Shown: positions 8,503 to 16,251 of the stretch, piece after piece | How the letters are laid out: each line of letters starts with the position of its first letter | Numbering within the stretch: the first letter of the stretch is position 1 | Assembly: GCA_964503615.1 (NCBI GenBank) | Contig: CAZDBA010000104.1 | Span: 1-17,749 of the forward strand | Origin: CAZDBA01 sp964503615 | Lineage (GTDB): Bacteria > Planctomycetota > Planctomycetia > Pirellulales > Pirellulaceae | Direction: 5' to 3' | Length of the DNA stretch: 17,749 nt | Position numbers and translations under genes: made by a program | The notes under the pieces: model-generated | The model's database searches: none | The model's input: only the letters and a program-made list of their open reading frames with translations | Told to the model about the DNA's origin: nothing

Positions 8503-9060
8503 CTATTCGAACTTTTTGACAGCCTGATCGAAGAAATGTCGAACGGCGCGACCGCTGATCGTTTCTCTTTCGATCAAATCTTTGGCAACCAGTTCAACTG
8601 CCTGCGAATGCGCTTCGTCATCCAAGACATGTTCTGCCTTGTCCAAGAGCCGCTGAAAGATCCGATCGAACTGTTTTTGATTTCTGACACGCTGCTGCAA
8701 AATCCGTTTGACCATTTGCAAGTCTTGCCCGGCCCCTTGTTTGCAATACTGCCCTGTAAAATTCGACTCGGCCACCATCCCAGCGAACAAGATTAAAATA
8801 TCGTCCTCGAATTCATTTCGAGTCGCCTTTGATCTGCCTTTGCGCAACTGGCAAACACCCAGTCGCGATTTCCCCTGCGGCGAATTCCCCGGTCTAATCG
8901 AAACTTTATCGATTAAACGACCAAGCGAAACTGCCACGACGGCATGACCGGCTTCGTGATAAGCGGTAGCGACCAGCGCCTCTGAGGGATCGCTTGCCGC
9001 ACGCTCCGAATCAGAGCGATCATCAGCAGAATTCAAACAATGATTGATTTTCATGATCAC
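8503..9060 (-). CDS. Stand-alone M41 (FtsH-type) zinc peptidase domain protein
   Basis: This 185-residue protein corresponds to only the peptidase part of FtsH. The zinc site HEAGH is at residues 35-39, inside ATAYHEAGHAVVA. A third ligand candidate is D113 in GAGQDLQMVKRI, equivalent to the Asp in the FtsH GASNDL motif. The remaining helices match the M41 C-terminal half (LLDKAEHVLDDEAHSQAVEL, then a LIERETISGRAV segment). No AAA ATPase domain and no transmembrane helix are present, and the ORF upstream is not a broken ATPase, so this is a naturally short form rather than a truncation visible here. It probably degrades or processes proteins without its own unfoldase, or works with a partner; that is inference. 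Two in-frame ATGs (9060, 9054) are possible starts. Confidence 0.8.
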   Translation of the reverse strand: MIMKINHCLNSADDRSDSERAASDPSEALVATAYHEAGHAVVAVSLGRLIDKVSIRPGNSPQGKSRLGVCQLRKGRSKATRNEFEDDILILFAGMVAESNFTGQYCKQGAGQDLQMVKRILQQRVRNQKQFDRIFQRLLDKAEHVLDDEAHSQAVELVAKDLIERETISGRAVRHFFDQAVKKFE

Positions 9061-9166
9061 GATTGTAACCGCGTATCAGCGACGGGAAAGCTCGCTCGCC
9101 CAACGAATCGCCCTCTCAAATGTGTGTATTGATCGTAACGAATCGGGTGTTTGGTCGATTCTTCGG

Positions 9167-9195
9167 TTGAGCAAAAATTGAGAATCAACTATTCT
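9167..9195 (+). promoter_or_regulatory. Candidate promoter of the ABC-F gene
   Basis: TTGAGC (9167-9172) and TATTCT (9190-9195) are separated by 17 bases; each matches consensus at four of six positions. Transcription would begin near 9202, about 70 bases before the ATG at 9273. The leader contains a small hairpin, CGGTA-GGCA-TACCG at 9222-9235. Confidence 0.35.
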
Positions 9196-9272
9196 TCGAA
9201 GTCGATTTTCACTGCAAATACCGGTAGGCATACCGACCGCTTTCACTCCACATTGACCCGTTTGTTTCTTCG

Positions 9273-11063
9273 ATGGCCATCCTTTTTCAAATTCGCAACG
9301 CCTACAAAAGTTACGGCGACCAAGCATTGCTTGACAACGCAGAAGCAACGATCACTGACGATGCGAAAATCGGTTTTGTAGGACGCAACGGTGCGGGGAA
9401 ATCGACTCTATTGCGAATCCTACTCGGCGAAGAAGAACTGGACTCCGGCGAAATCGTTCGGCACCCCAATCTACGAGTCGGATACCTGAGGCAACACGAC
9501 CCTTTCCAGCCTGGCGAATCCGCAATGGATTTTCTCATGCGAGATAGCGAGCAACCCGATTGGAAGTGCGGTGAAGTTGCGGGCAGGTTTGAGATCAAAG
9601 GCGACTATCTGCATGGCCCCGTAAAAGATTTGTCAGGAGGTTGGCAAACTCGTGTCAAGCTTGCCGCGCTGTTGTTGCACGAACCCAACCTGTTGTTGCT
9701 GGACGAACCTACAAACTTCTTGGACCTTCGTACGCAGATTTTGCTGGAGCATTTTCTGACGTCATTTCGCGAAGCTTGCTTGATCGTCTCCCACGACCGA
9801 GCGTTCCTCAAAGCGACTTGTCAGCACACGCTGGACCTGACACGCGGAAAACTCACGCTTTATCCGGGGAAGATCGCCAAGTTCATTGAGTACCAAAACG
9901 AGCTGCGTGAACAGGCTGAACGTGAAAACAAAGCCACACTTTCCAAGGCCAAACAACTGGAAAAGTTTATCGCCAAGAACAAAGCCGGAGCCAACACAGC
10001 CAGCCAAGCGCGCTCGAAACAGAAACAACTGGATCGGTTAAAGCTGAACGAAATCGCCACCACCGAACAAACGGCCTACATCCAAGCCCCCATCGTCCAA
10101 CCCCGCCAAGGCGCTGCTGTGCGATGTTTGGATTTGGCGATTGGCTATCCGGACCATCGAGTCGCTGACAAAATCAATATCGAAATTGAGCACCAGCAAA
10201 GGGCAGCGATCGTAGGTGACAACGGCCAAGGGAAAACGACTTTATTGCGTTCGCTGGTCGACTCGCTGGATGCCATAGAAGGCGAAATTCGCTGGGGGCA
10301 CCATTGCAAGATCGGCACCTACGCGCAGCATGTCTACACGACTCTACCGCCCAACGACACCGTATTGGAACACCTTGAATACCAAGCAATCGCCGGTGTC
10401 ACCACACAGCAAATTCTGGCCGTCGCCGGTTCACTACTATTTCGTGACGACCATGTAAATAAAAAGATCAAAGTTCTCTCGGGTGGCGAGCGAGCTCGAT
10501 TGTGCATGGCCGGATTATTATTGGGCGACTACAACATTCTCGTTTTGGATGAACCCGGCAACCACTTGGATGTCGAAACGGTCGAAGCCCTGGCCGAAGC
10601 GTTGCTGGCTTATAAAGGGACTGTGATTTTCACCAGCCACGACCGGCACTTTATGAAACGGATTGCGACCAACATCATTGAAGTTCGAGATGGTTCGGTT
10701 CGCAACTACATGGGTGACTACGACGCGTATCTTTACTACATCAACAAAGAGATCGAAGAAGGCGAACGAGAGACTCAGAATACAAAATCTGCCAGTGCCC
10801 CCCCCAAGGCCAAGTTTTCCAAAGGCGAGGGAACCGGCAAGGGTCAAGCCGGACTGTCACAAAACGAACAGCGGGAGCTGCGGAAAAAGATCCGATCAAT
10901 CGAGCGAAAGATCGCAAAACTAGACGACCAAAGAAAAGAGCTTAAGGAAAAACTGCTGCAAGTGACCGATGCTGATCTTGCCATGGACTTGCATAACCAA
11001 ATCGAAGAGATCTCGAAAAAGCTCGAAGCGGCCGAAGAACAATGGCTGGAACTCAATCCGTAA
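9273..11063 (+). CDS. ABC-F family ATPase (ribosome-associated type)
   Basis: This 596-residue protein has two ABC cassettes and no membrane helices, the layout of ABC-F translation factors (Uup, EttA and relatives). Cassette 1 has Walker A GRNGAGKST (37-45), signature LSGGWQTR and Walker B LLLLDEPTNFLD. Cassette 2 has Walker A GDNGQGKTT (315-323), signature LSGGERARL and Walker B ILVLDEPGNHLD. The linker between them (about 205-260) is a charged helical segment rich in Lys, Glu and Gln, like the P-site tRNA interaction motif. A further charged coiled coil occupies about 525-596, which is closer to Uup-type than EttA-type proteins. The second cassette has Gly where DEPTNHLD usually has Thr. 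A role in ribosome or tRNA transactions is inferred from the family; the exact subfamily is unsure. Confidence 0.88.
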   Translation: MAILFQIRNAYKSYGDQALLDNAEATITDDAKIGFVGRNGAGKSTLLRILLGEEELDSGEIVRHPNLRVGYLRQHDPFQPGESAMDFLMRDSEQPDWKCGEVAGRFEIKGDYLHGPVKDLSGGWQTRVKLAALLLHEPNLLLLDEPTNFLDLRTQILLEHFLTSFREACLIVSHDRAFLKATCQHTLDLTRGKLTLYPGKIAKFIEYQNELREQAERENKATLSKAKQLEKFIAKNKAGANTASQARSKQKQLDRLKLNEIATTEQTAYIQAPIVQPRQGAAVRCLDLAIGYPDHRVADKINIEIEHQQRAAIVGDNGQGKTTLLRSLVDSLDAIEGEIRWGHHCKIGTYAQHVYTTLPPNDTVLEHLEYQAIAGVTTQQILAVAGSLLFRDDHVNKKIKVLSGGERARLCMAGLLLGDYNILVLDEPGNHLDVETVEALAEALLAYKGTVIFTSHDRHFMKRIATNIIEVRDGSVRNYMGDYDAYLYYINKEIEEGERETQNTKSASAPPKAKFSKGEGTGKGQAGLSQNEQRELRKKIRSIERKIAKLDDQRKELKEKLLQVTDADLAMDLHNQIEEISKKLEAAEEQWLELNP

Positions 11064-11081
11064 TCAGATTGAATCGTCGCG

Positions 11082-11153
11082 GTTTGTTCGGGAGGGCAAG
11101 GCAGCCAGCCAGATTTGGCTGCGATGCTCCAAGGCTTTCGTAACAGAACAAAC
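11082..11153 (+). terminator. Nested hairpin downstream of the ABC-F gene
   Basis: An outer perfect 8-bp inverted repeat (GTTTGTTC at 11082-11089, GAACAAAC at 11146-11153) encloses an inner 7-bp stem (GCAGCCA at 11101-11107, TGGCTGC at 11116-11122). It starts 18 bases after the ABC-F stop codon. There is no T-run, so it is not a standard intrinsic terminator; it may be a transcript 3' end stabiliser. Weak call. Confidence 0.3.
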
Positions 11154-11574
11154 AGGAACTTAAACGAGTCCTTCTATTGCAGGAAATTGCGGCACGCTCC
11201 CAATCTTCCACGAATCGGCCGTTGTTTGGGATAGGCGTGGCTAGGCGACTGGCTAATTGGCCATCGTTTCCCGACTAACAAAAAACGGGCTCGCTTCACT
11301 CGTTCACAGCACGCACGCCTCAATCAACTGCACGAAGTTGGGTGCGGTTACACTTTTACCGCCTTGTTCGAATGTAACAGTTGAGACGGGTGGTAACGGT
11401 CACTTGTAGAGCCACACTGAAATAACAGAACGTTTCAAGAAAAGCCTAACAAATATTCTGCATAAAACTGAGCAAGGCTCTTTACAGCAAACTAGCCTTC
11501 ATTTGACGGTCCAACCAAAAAGATGCTAATCAGCTAATCTAATAATCCACTTAACTTAACCTCCACTTCCACAA
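11154..11574. other. Non-coding leader region of the signalling operon
   Basis: No gene, tRNA or recognised riboswitch was seen in about 420 bases. The last part is AT-rich and contains TTGACG at 11503-11508. It is followed by three tandem 8-base units with a TAATC core at 11525-11548 (GCTAATCA, GCTAATCT, AATAATCC). The promoter of the three-gene operon should lie here, but no good -10 box is placed at the right distance. Confidence 0.4.
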
Positions 11575-12870
11575 ATGGTTAATTTAAACCACGCGCAGCT
11601 ACCGCAACACCGGCGGATACTTGCGATTGATGACAACCCTGCGATTCACGAAGACTACCGGAAGGTACTGTTGCAGCGCCAGAATAACGATGGCATTTCT
11701 GAAACAGAAGCGATACTGTTCGACGAAGAACCAATAGAAAACGAAGAACCCCAGCTGACCTTCGAAATCGACTCGGCAATGCAGGGCCAAGAAGGATTCA
11801 ATAAAGTCCAAGAAGCTTTAGACAGTCAAAACCCTTACGCTGTTGCGTTTGTCGACGTTCGGATGCCACCAGGTTGGGATGGAATCGAAACGGTAAAACG
11901 AATCTGGGACATTGCACCCGATCTGCCAATCGTACTTTGCACCGCTTATTCTGATCACTCATGGGAGGACATTTCTCGTGAACTACGTCGTACTGATCAG
12001 TTGCTCTTTTTGAAAAAACCCTTCGATCCGATTGCCCTGCGCCAAATTGCGGCTGCCCAGACATCTCGCTGGTGGTTGAACCGAATCGCGAACTACAAAA
12101 AAGAAGAGTTGGAACTACTGGTAGATGAACGGACGCGGGAAATTTCAATGACTCGCGATCTGGTTTTCTACACCTTGGCGCGCTTGGCCGAATCACGTGA
12201 CCCCGAGACCGGTGCACACCTGGAGCGAATCCAGGCATACACCCGCTTGCTTATAGAAACTCTGGCCAAGAGTGGTCCTTATCAGGATCAAATCGACTCT
12301 AAATTCATTCAAGAGGTTTGTCGCTCCAGCATTTTGCACGACATCGGCAAAGTCGGTGTGCCCGATCACGTTCTTTTGAAGCCAGGGCGTTTGACGCCCG
12401 AAGAGTTCGAGATCATGAAAACTCACACCGAGATCGGAGCCGAAGCCCTTGAGGACGCGCAACAAATCTCCGACTGTTGCAGCTTTCTACGAACCGCAGC
12501 GGAAATTGCACGATACCACCACGAACGTTTTGATGGATCCGGATATCCAAACGGCCTCATAGGACAGAGAATTCCGCTGTCGGCAAGGATCGTTGCGGTA
12601 GCGGATGTGTTTGACGCACTAACCTCTCAGCGAATCTACAAAAATGCAATGTGTGCACTAGATGCCCGCGAGATGATCAATGCGGAATCGGGCAAGCACT
12701 TTGACCCTAAAATCGTGGCAGCGTTCAATCAATGCTGGGATGCGATCTATGAACTGGCAGAAAGAACAAGTTGCGATCCACCTCTGCAAGCTCCTGAAAA
12801 TGGAAGCAAAGAATCAAAGTTTGGAATCAAATTTACTGATGGACCTATTTTGACAACACCGGGCCAATGA
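11575..12870 (+). CDS. Response regulator with HD-GYP c-di-GMP phosphodiesterase domain
   Basis: This 431-residue protein is REC plus HD-GYP. The receiver (about 12-165) has acidic pocket D19-D20, phosphoacceptor D94 in AFVDVRMPPG, T123 and the Lys K148 before Pro-Phe. It carries an insertion of roughly 25-30 residues between helix 1 and strand 2 (about 36-62), longer than a normal receiver. A helical linker (about 170-195) leads to HD-GYP. There, H255-D256 sit in ILHDIGKVG, H284 in THTEIGAE, and the family hallmark HHERFDGSGYP is at 315-325, with D344 in VAVADVFDAL. All metal ligands appear intact, so it should hydrolyse c-di-GMP when its receiver is phosphorylated. It is the first gene of an operon and overlaps the next gene by ATGA. 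The start ATG has no strong Shine-Dalgarno. Confidence 0.92.
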   Translation: MVNLNHAQLPQHRRILAIDDNPAIHEDYRKVLLQRQNNDGISETEAILFDEEPIENEEPQLTFEIDSAMQGQEGFNKVQEALDSQNPYAVAFVDVRMPPGWDGIETVKRIWDIAPDLPIVLCTAYSDHSWEDISRELRRTDQLLFLKKPFDPIALRQIAAAQTSRWWLNRIANYKKEELELLVDERTREISMTRDLVFYTLARLAESRDPETGAHLERIQAYTRLLIETLAKSGPYQDQIDSKFIQEVCRSSILHDIGKVGVPDHVLLKPGRLTPEEFEIMKTHTEIGAEALEDAQQISDCCSFLRTAAEIARYHHERFDGSGYPNGLIGQRIPLSARIVAVADVFDALTSQRIYKNAMCALDAREMINAESGKHFDPKIVAAFNQCWDAIYELAERTSCDPPLQAPENGSKESKFGIKFTDGPILTTPGQ

Positions 12871-14342
12871 AAAATCAAAAGACAAAACGGATTTTGGTGG
12901 TTGATGACAATCAGGAGATTCATAACGACTTCGCAAAAATCCTGACAAGCTCCAAAAAAACAAACGAGCAGTTCGAAGAGCTAGAGGCGATTTTCGATGA
13001 TGCTACACCCTCTGAAAGCATCGAGTTCGAAGTCCAAATTGACTCTGCGTTCCAAGGCCAACAAGCCATTGAAATGGTTCGCACGGCGAAAGCCGAAGGC
13101 CAACCGTACAGCTTGGCTTTTGTTGACGTCCGCATGCCTCCGGGAATGGACGGAATCGCCACGACTCAGGAAATCTGGGCAGTCGATCCTGAAATCCAGA
13201 TCGTTGTTTGTTCAGCCTACTCAGATTACTCATGGAAAGAGATTGTCGAGAAACTTAAATTCGCCGATCGTTTTCTGATCCTGAAAAAGCCGTTTGAGAG
13301 TATCGAAGTCCGTCAACTGGTCAGCGCGCTACATCAACGTTGGCTTAACGCGCGCAGTGATGACCACACAAACCTGGTCAAGCAACGAGTCTTTCAGGAA
13401 TTTCTTCAGCGTGAAATTGCAACTACGGCATCCCACCAAGCACCCTTGGCATGCGTGATGGTTGATCTCGACTTCTTTAAGCATATTAACGACGTTCACG
13501 GTATTGGAGATCAAGTGATTCGCAAGGTCGCGGAAGTGCTTGAAACAAACTGCCAACTCGGTGATTCGGCATCCCGCTTTGAAGCAGATTCATTCTGCGT
13601 AATGCTTCGTGACTTTGACGAAACACACGCAGTTCAATGGGCTAACCAAGTTCGCAACCAATTGCAGAACATTCAATTCTCAACGAATCCCAAAACTCCA
13701 CTTTCTGTCACCGCCAGCTTTGGTGTTGCCCAGCTCGCCTCGCCATCACAATCCCCAAGTGAACTGATCGATCGAGCTAAAGAATCACTAAGAATGGCGA
13801 AACAGTTGGGGCGGGATCGTGTCGTAACTTACTCAGAACTTGCTGAACTCCCGGCCGTTTGCAAACGACCGGTGTTCGCCAAATCGTTTACGAACGTCCC
13901 TTCGCGAGACGTGATGAGCCCCACTCACCCTATTCTCCGCGATGCAAAACTCTCCGATGCAGCCAAACTCCTGATTAACCATGAAATAGATTCAACACCT
14001 GTAGTCGACGAGTCCGGCACCATGGTTGGCGTTCTATCAGAAGGCGATCTCTTGCGACTGATCTCTGAACAGGCAAAGGCGGGTCTGTCTACGCAAGATC
14101 TAAAAGTGCGTGACGCGATGTGTTCAAGTGTTGTTGGCTACTCCGAAGATACCAGCCTCCAAGAGATCTTCGACTTTATTGTACATGTTTCGATTCCCCA
14201 AGTCGTCATTGTTCGTGATGGACAACCTTGCGGAGTTATCAGTCGCAAAAAACTACTTGAGTGCATTCAAGCACTGAGCAGCAGTGGCGACTTGATGACG
14301 ATCGCCAAGCTCGAATTGGAAGAAGAAACCACAAACCACTAA
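12867..14342 (+). CDS. Response regulator with degenerate GGDEF and two CBS domains
   Basis: This 491-residue protein is REC, GGDEF and a CBS pair. The receiver has D13-D14, phosphoacceptor D87 (AFVDVRMPPG), S116 and K141, and the same kind of insertion as its upstream neighbour. The GGDEF-like domain (about 175-330) keeps the first metal motif DLDFFKHIND and the late TASFGVA strand. The signature is EADSF (239-243) instead of GGDEF, and the position of the inhibitory-site Arg reads QLGD instead of RxxD. It is therefore very likely not a working diguanylate cyclase. The C-terminus holds two CBS domains (about 345-480), including DVMSPTHPILRDA, DSTPVVDESG and SIPQVVIVRDGQPCGVIS, which usually bind adenosyl nucleotides. 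An effector or scaffold role sensing a nucleotide is inferred. The ATGA overlap indicates coupling to the HD-GYP gene. Confidence 0.9.
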   Translation: MKNQKTKRILVVDDNQEIHNDFAKILTSSKKTNEQFEELEAIFDDATPSESIEFEVQIDSAFQGQQAIEMVRTAKAEGQPYSLAFVDVRMPPGMDGIATTQEIWAVDPEIQIVVCSAYSDYSWKEIVEKLKFADRFLILKKPFESIEVRQLVSALHQRWLNARSDDHTNLVKQRVFQEFLQREIATTASHQAPLACVMVDLDFFKHINDVHGIGDQVIRKVAEVLETNCQLGDSASRFEADSFCVMLRDFDETHAVQWANQVRNQLQNIQFSTNPKTPLSVTASFGVAQLASPSQSPSELIDRAKESLRMAKQLGRDRVVTYSELAELPAVCKRPVFAKSFTNVPSRDVMSPTHPILRDAKLSDAAKLLINHEIDSTPVVDESGTMVGVLSEGDLLRLISEQAKAGLSTQDLKVRDAMCSSVVGYSEDTSLQEIFDFIVHVSIPQVVIVRDGQPCGVISRKKLLECIQALSSSGDLMTIAKLELEEETTNH

Positions 14343-14389
14343 GGCTGGGAAATAAACCTTTCTCGGTTCAGCTATTTGGCAGGTTTAAC

Positions 14390-16036
14390 ATGAATAAACA
14401 CCAGTTACTCGCGCAAGACTTAGTTGCTCGCACCAGGAAACCGATCCTATTCACGGAAACCAACGGAACCGTCTTGTACGCTAACCAAGCAGCATTGCAA
14501 TGGCTGGAAGTCGAACTTAAAGAACTGATTGGCCAACCACTCGACCAAGTTTGCATTTGCGAAGAAACCAAAAGCCAAATGGTTCGGCTGCGTGAAGAAC
14601 TGATGAACGAAGGCAGTGATCGACTCGAATGCTCAATACCGGATGCACACCAAAATGGTTCGGCTAATCTTTGCGCATCAACTGCAATGGCTTCCAGCAG
14701 CGATGAGCAATATGGAATCACTTATCTTATTGAATTTGATTCAAGAGACCAGAAACTCGACAAAATCATCCTCGACAACCTCATGAAAAATTGTGATGAC
14801 ATGATCTATTTCAAAGATCTTAAATCACGCTTTATTCGTTACAGTGATTCGGCAGTACGGCAGTATCGCGCACCGTCAGCTGAGTACGTTTATGGCAAGA
14901 GCGACTTTGACTTTTTTGCCGCAGAAGACGCAGCCCGTTTCTATGAATGCGAGCAGGAGATCATTCGCACAGGCGAGCCATGGCTCTGCAAGACCGAGAA
15001 AGTATCAGGCAAAGCCGTCTGGGTCATCACTTCGAAAATGCCACTTCTCGATGAAGAAGGCAGAACTGTAGGCACCTTTGGCATCAGCAAAGATGTTACG
15101 GCCCAAAAAGAATTTGAGGAAGCGTTAGAACTAGCCAACCAGAAACTTGTGGCTACATCGCGGCAAGCTGGCATGGCTGAGATTGCGACGAACGTAATTC
15201 ACAATGTTGGCAATGTTCTGAACAGCGTAAACGTCTCAGTTTCGCAAGTTAATGAAATTAATCGTGGCTTGAAAATCAAGAATCTTAGTAAGGTTGCCAA
15301 AATCATCTCAGAGAATGCGGACGTCGAGAACTTTCTTATTGAAGATGAAAAGGGAAAACGAATCCCGGAATATCTAACTATGATCGCTGAGGAACTACAA
15401 CGCGACCAACAAAAGATCCAGGAAGAACTAAATACAACACGGCGACATCTGTCTCACATCAAAACCATCGTCGCGATGCAACAGGAGTACGCTACCTCAT
15501 CGACAGTTGTTGAAAGTACCGACCTATCTCAATTGCTAAATGATGCAGTTCAAATCAGCAGCAGCTCTTTGGCTCGGCACAATATAGAACTCGTCAAAGA
15601 TTATGACGATTCAATCATGGCCTTGATTGATCAACACCAAGTATTGCAGATTCTGGTGAACTTGATCCGCAACGCGAAACACGCTTGCCAAGCCACAGAG
15701 AGACAGGGCCAGCAAATCGTTTTGAGGGTAAGGAAAAGCGAAGACACAATCGAAATTTCAGTATCTGACAATGGTGTTGGAATCGGACCAGAGAACCTTC
15801 GCAAGCTGTTTCATCATGGCTTTACAACCAAACCTCGCGGTCACGGATTTGGACTGCACAGCGGTGCAAACTCTGCCAGGCAAATGGGAGGCGAACTGCA
15901 AGGTTTCAGCGAAGGTTTGGGAAAGGGAGCAAAATTTGTGCTTACACTCCCCAACCACCCCAGCCAAACAACAGCGGAAAAACCGCAAGAAGAATCTTCA
16001 GAGCCCTCTTCTGTCGCGAACGTCAGGCATTGTTAG
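14390..16036 (+). CDS. Soluble PAS-PAS sensor histidine kinase
   Basis: This 548-residue kinase has no membrane helix. PAS 1 covers about 8-115. PAS 2 covers about 130-250, with the common DMIYFKDLKSRF opening and an SKDVTAQKEFEEAL exit into a coiled coil. The phosphoacceptor is H271 in the HNVGNVLNSV variant of the H-box. The ATPase domain shows the N-box N428 (IRNAKHA), DNGVGIG from D460, and a HHGFTTKPRGHGFGLH lid followed by an ARQMGGEL strand. The ATG at 14390, with AGG at 14381-14383, is preferred to an in-frame GTG at 14261 that would overlap the upstream gene by 80 bases. It lies 47 bases after the second regulator and most likely phosphorylates both receivers in response to a cytoplasmic signal. 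Confidence 0.9.
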   Translation: MNKHQLLAQDLVARTRKPILFTETNGTVLYANQAALQWLEVELKELIGQPLDQVCICEETKSQMVRLREELMNEGSDRLECSIPDAHQNGSANLCASTAMASSSDEQYGITYLIEFDSRDQKLDKIILDNLMKNCDDMIYFKDLKSRFIRYSDSAVRQYRAPSAEYVYGKSDFDFFAAEDAARFYECEQEIIRTGEPWLCKTEKVSGKAVWVITSKMPLLDEEGRTVGTFGISKDVTAQKEFEEALELANQKLVATSRQAGMAEIATNVIHNVGNVLNSVNVSVSQVNEINRGLKIKNLSKVAKIISENADVENFLIEDEKGKRIPEYLTMIAEELQRDQQKIQEELNTTRRHLSHIKTIVAMQQEYATSSTVVESTDLSQLLNDAVQISSSSLARHNIELVKDYDDSIMALIDQHQVLQILVNLIRNAKHACQATERQGQQIVLRVRKSEDTIEISVSDNGVGIGPENLRKLFHHGFTTKPRGHGFGLHSGANSARQMGGELQGFSEGLGKGAKFVLTLPNHPSQTTAEKPQEESSEPSSVANVRHC

Positions 16037-16044
16037 TAAATGTG

Positions 16045-16103
16045 AGCGGCAAGGCGTTAGCCGCCGGTTCGTTGCGTTTACCGACGGCTTGCGTCTTGCC
16101 GCT
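16045..16103. repeat. Palindromic intergenic repeat and likely 3'-end hairpin
   Basis: Two 24-base arms, at 16045-16068 (AGCGGCAAGGCGTTAGCC...) and 16080-16103 (...TTGCGTCTTGCCGCT), are complementary at 20 of 24 positions, with one further G-U pair, around an 11-base loop. It begins eight bases after the kinase stop codon. The AGCGGCAAGGCGTTAGCCGC core is of a type I associate with dispersed palindromes in Rhodopirellula-like genomes; this is recall, not a search. It probably forms the 3' end structure of the signalling operon mRNA. Confidence 0.65.
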
Positions 16104-16153
16104 GTTTCTGCCTGCACAACATCAAAAACCACCGCCGTTCGTATAAAAAACAC

Positions 16154-16168
16154 CTTACGAGACGTAAG
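16154..16168. promoter_or_regulatory. Perfect inverted repeat upstream of the DUF3179 gene
   Basis: CTTACG and CGTAAG flank a 3-base centre AGA, 84 bases before the start codon at 16252. TATAAA at 16142-16147 sits just upstream and could be a -10 box, though no good -35 box is seen. The repeat could be a regulator binding site near the promoter. Weak. Confidence 0.25.
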
Positions 16169-16251
16169 ATCCTGAAGAGTCATCACGTTAAACATCAGCG
16201 GGAAAACTATGCCTATACGCCGCTAATTCGAATAAAAACGGACTCGCCAAA

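Noticed and set aside
11361..11400. tRNA-like GTTCGAAT in the leader region
   Set aside because: The T-loop-like string lacks the flanking stem, and no acceptor or anticodon arm can be built around it.
11154..11574. c-di-GMP riboswitch upstream of the HD-GYP operon
   Set aside because: I looked for the conserved GEMM elements because of the operon's role and found none.
14261..14389. GTG start for the histidine kinase at 14261
   Set aside because: It would overlap the upstream gene by 80 bases. The ATG at 14390 has an AGG six bases upstream and begins directly before the PAS domain.
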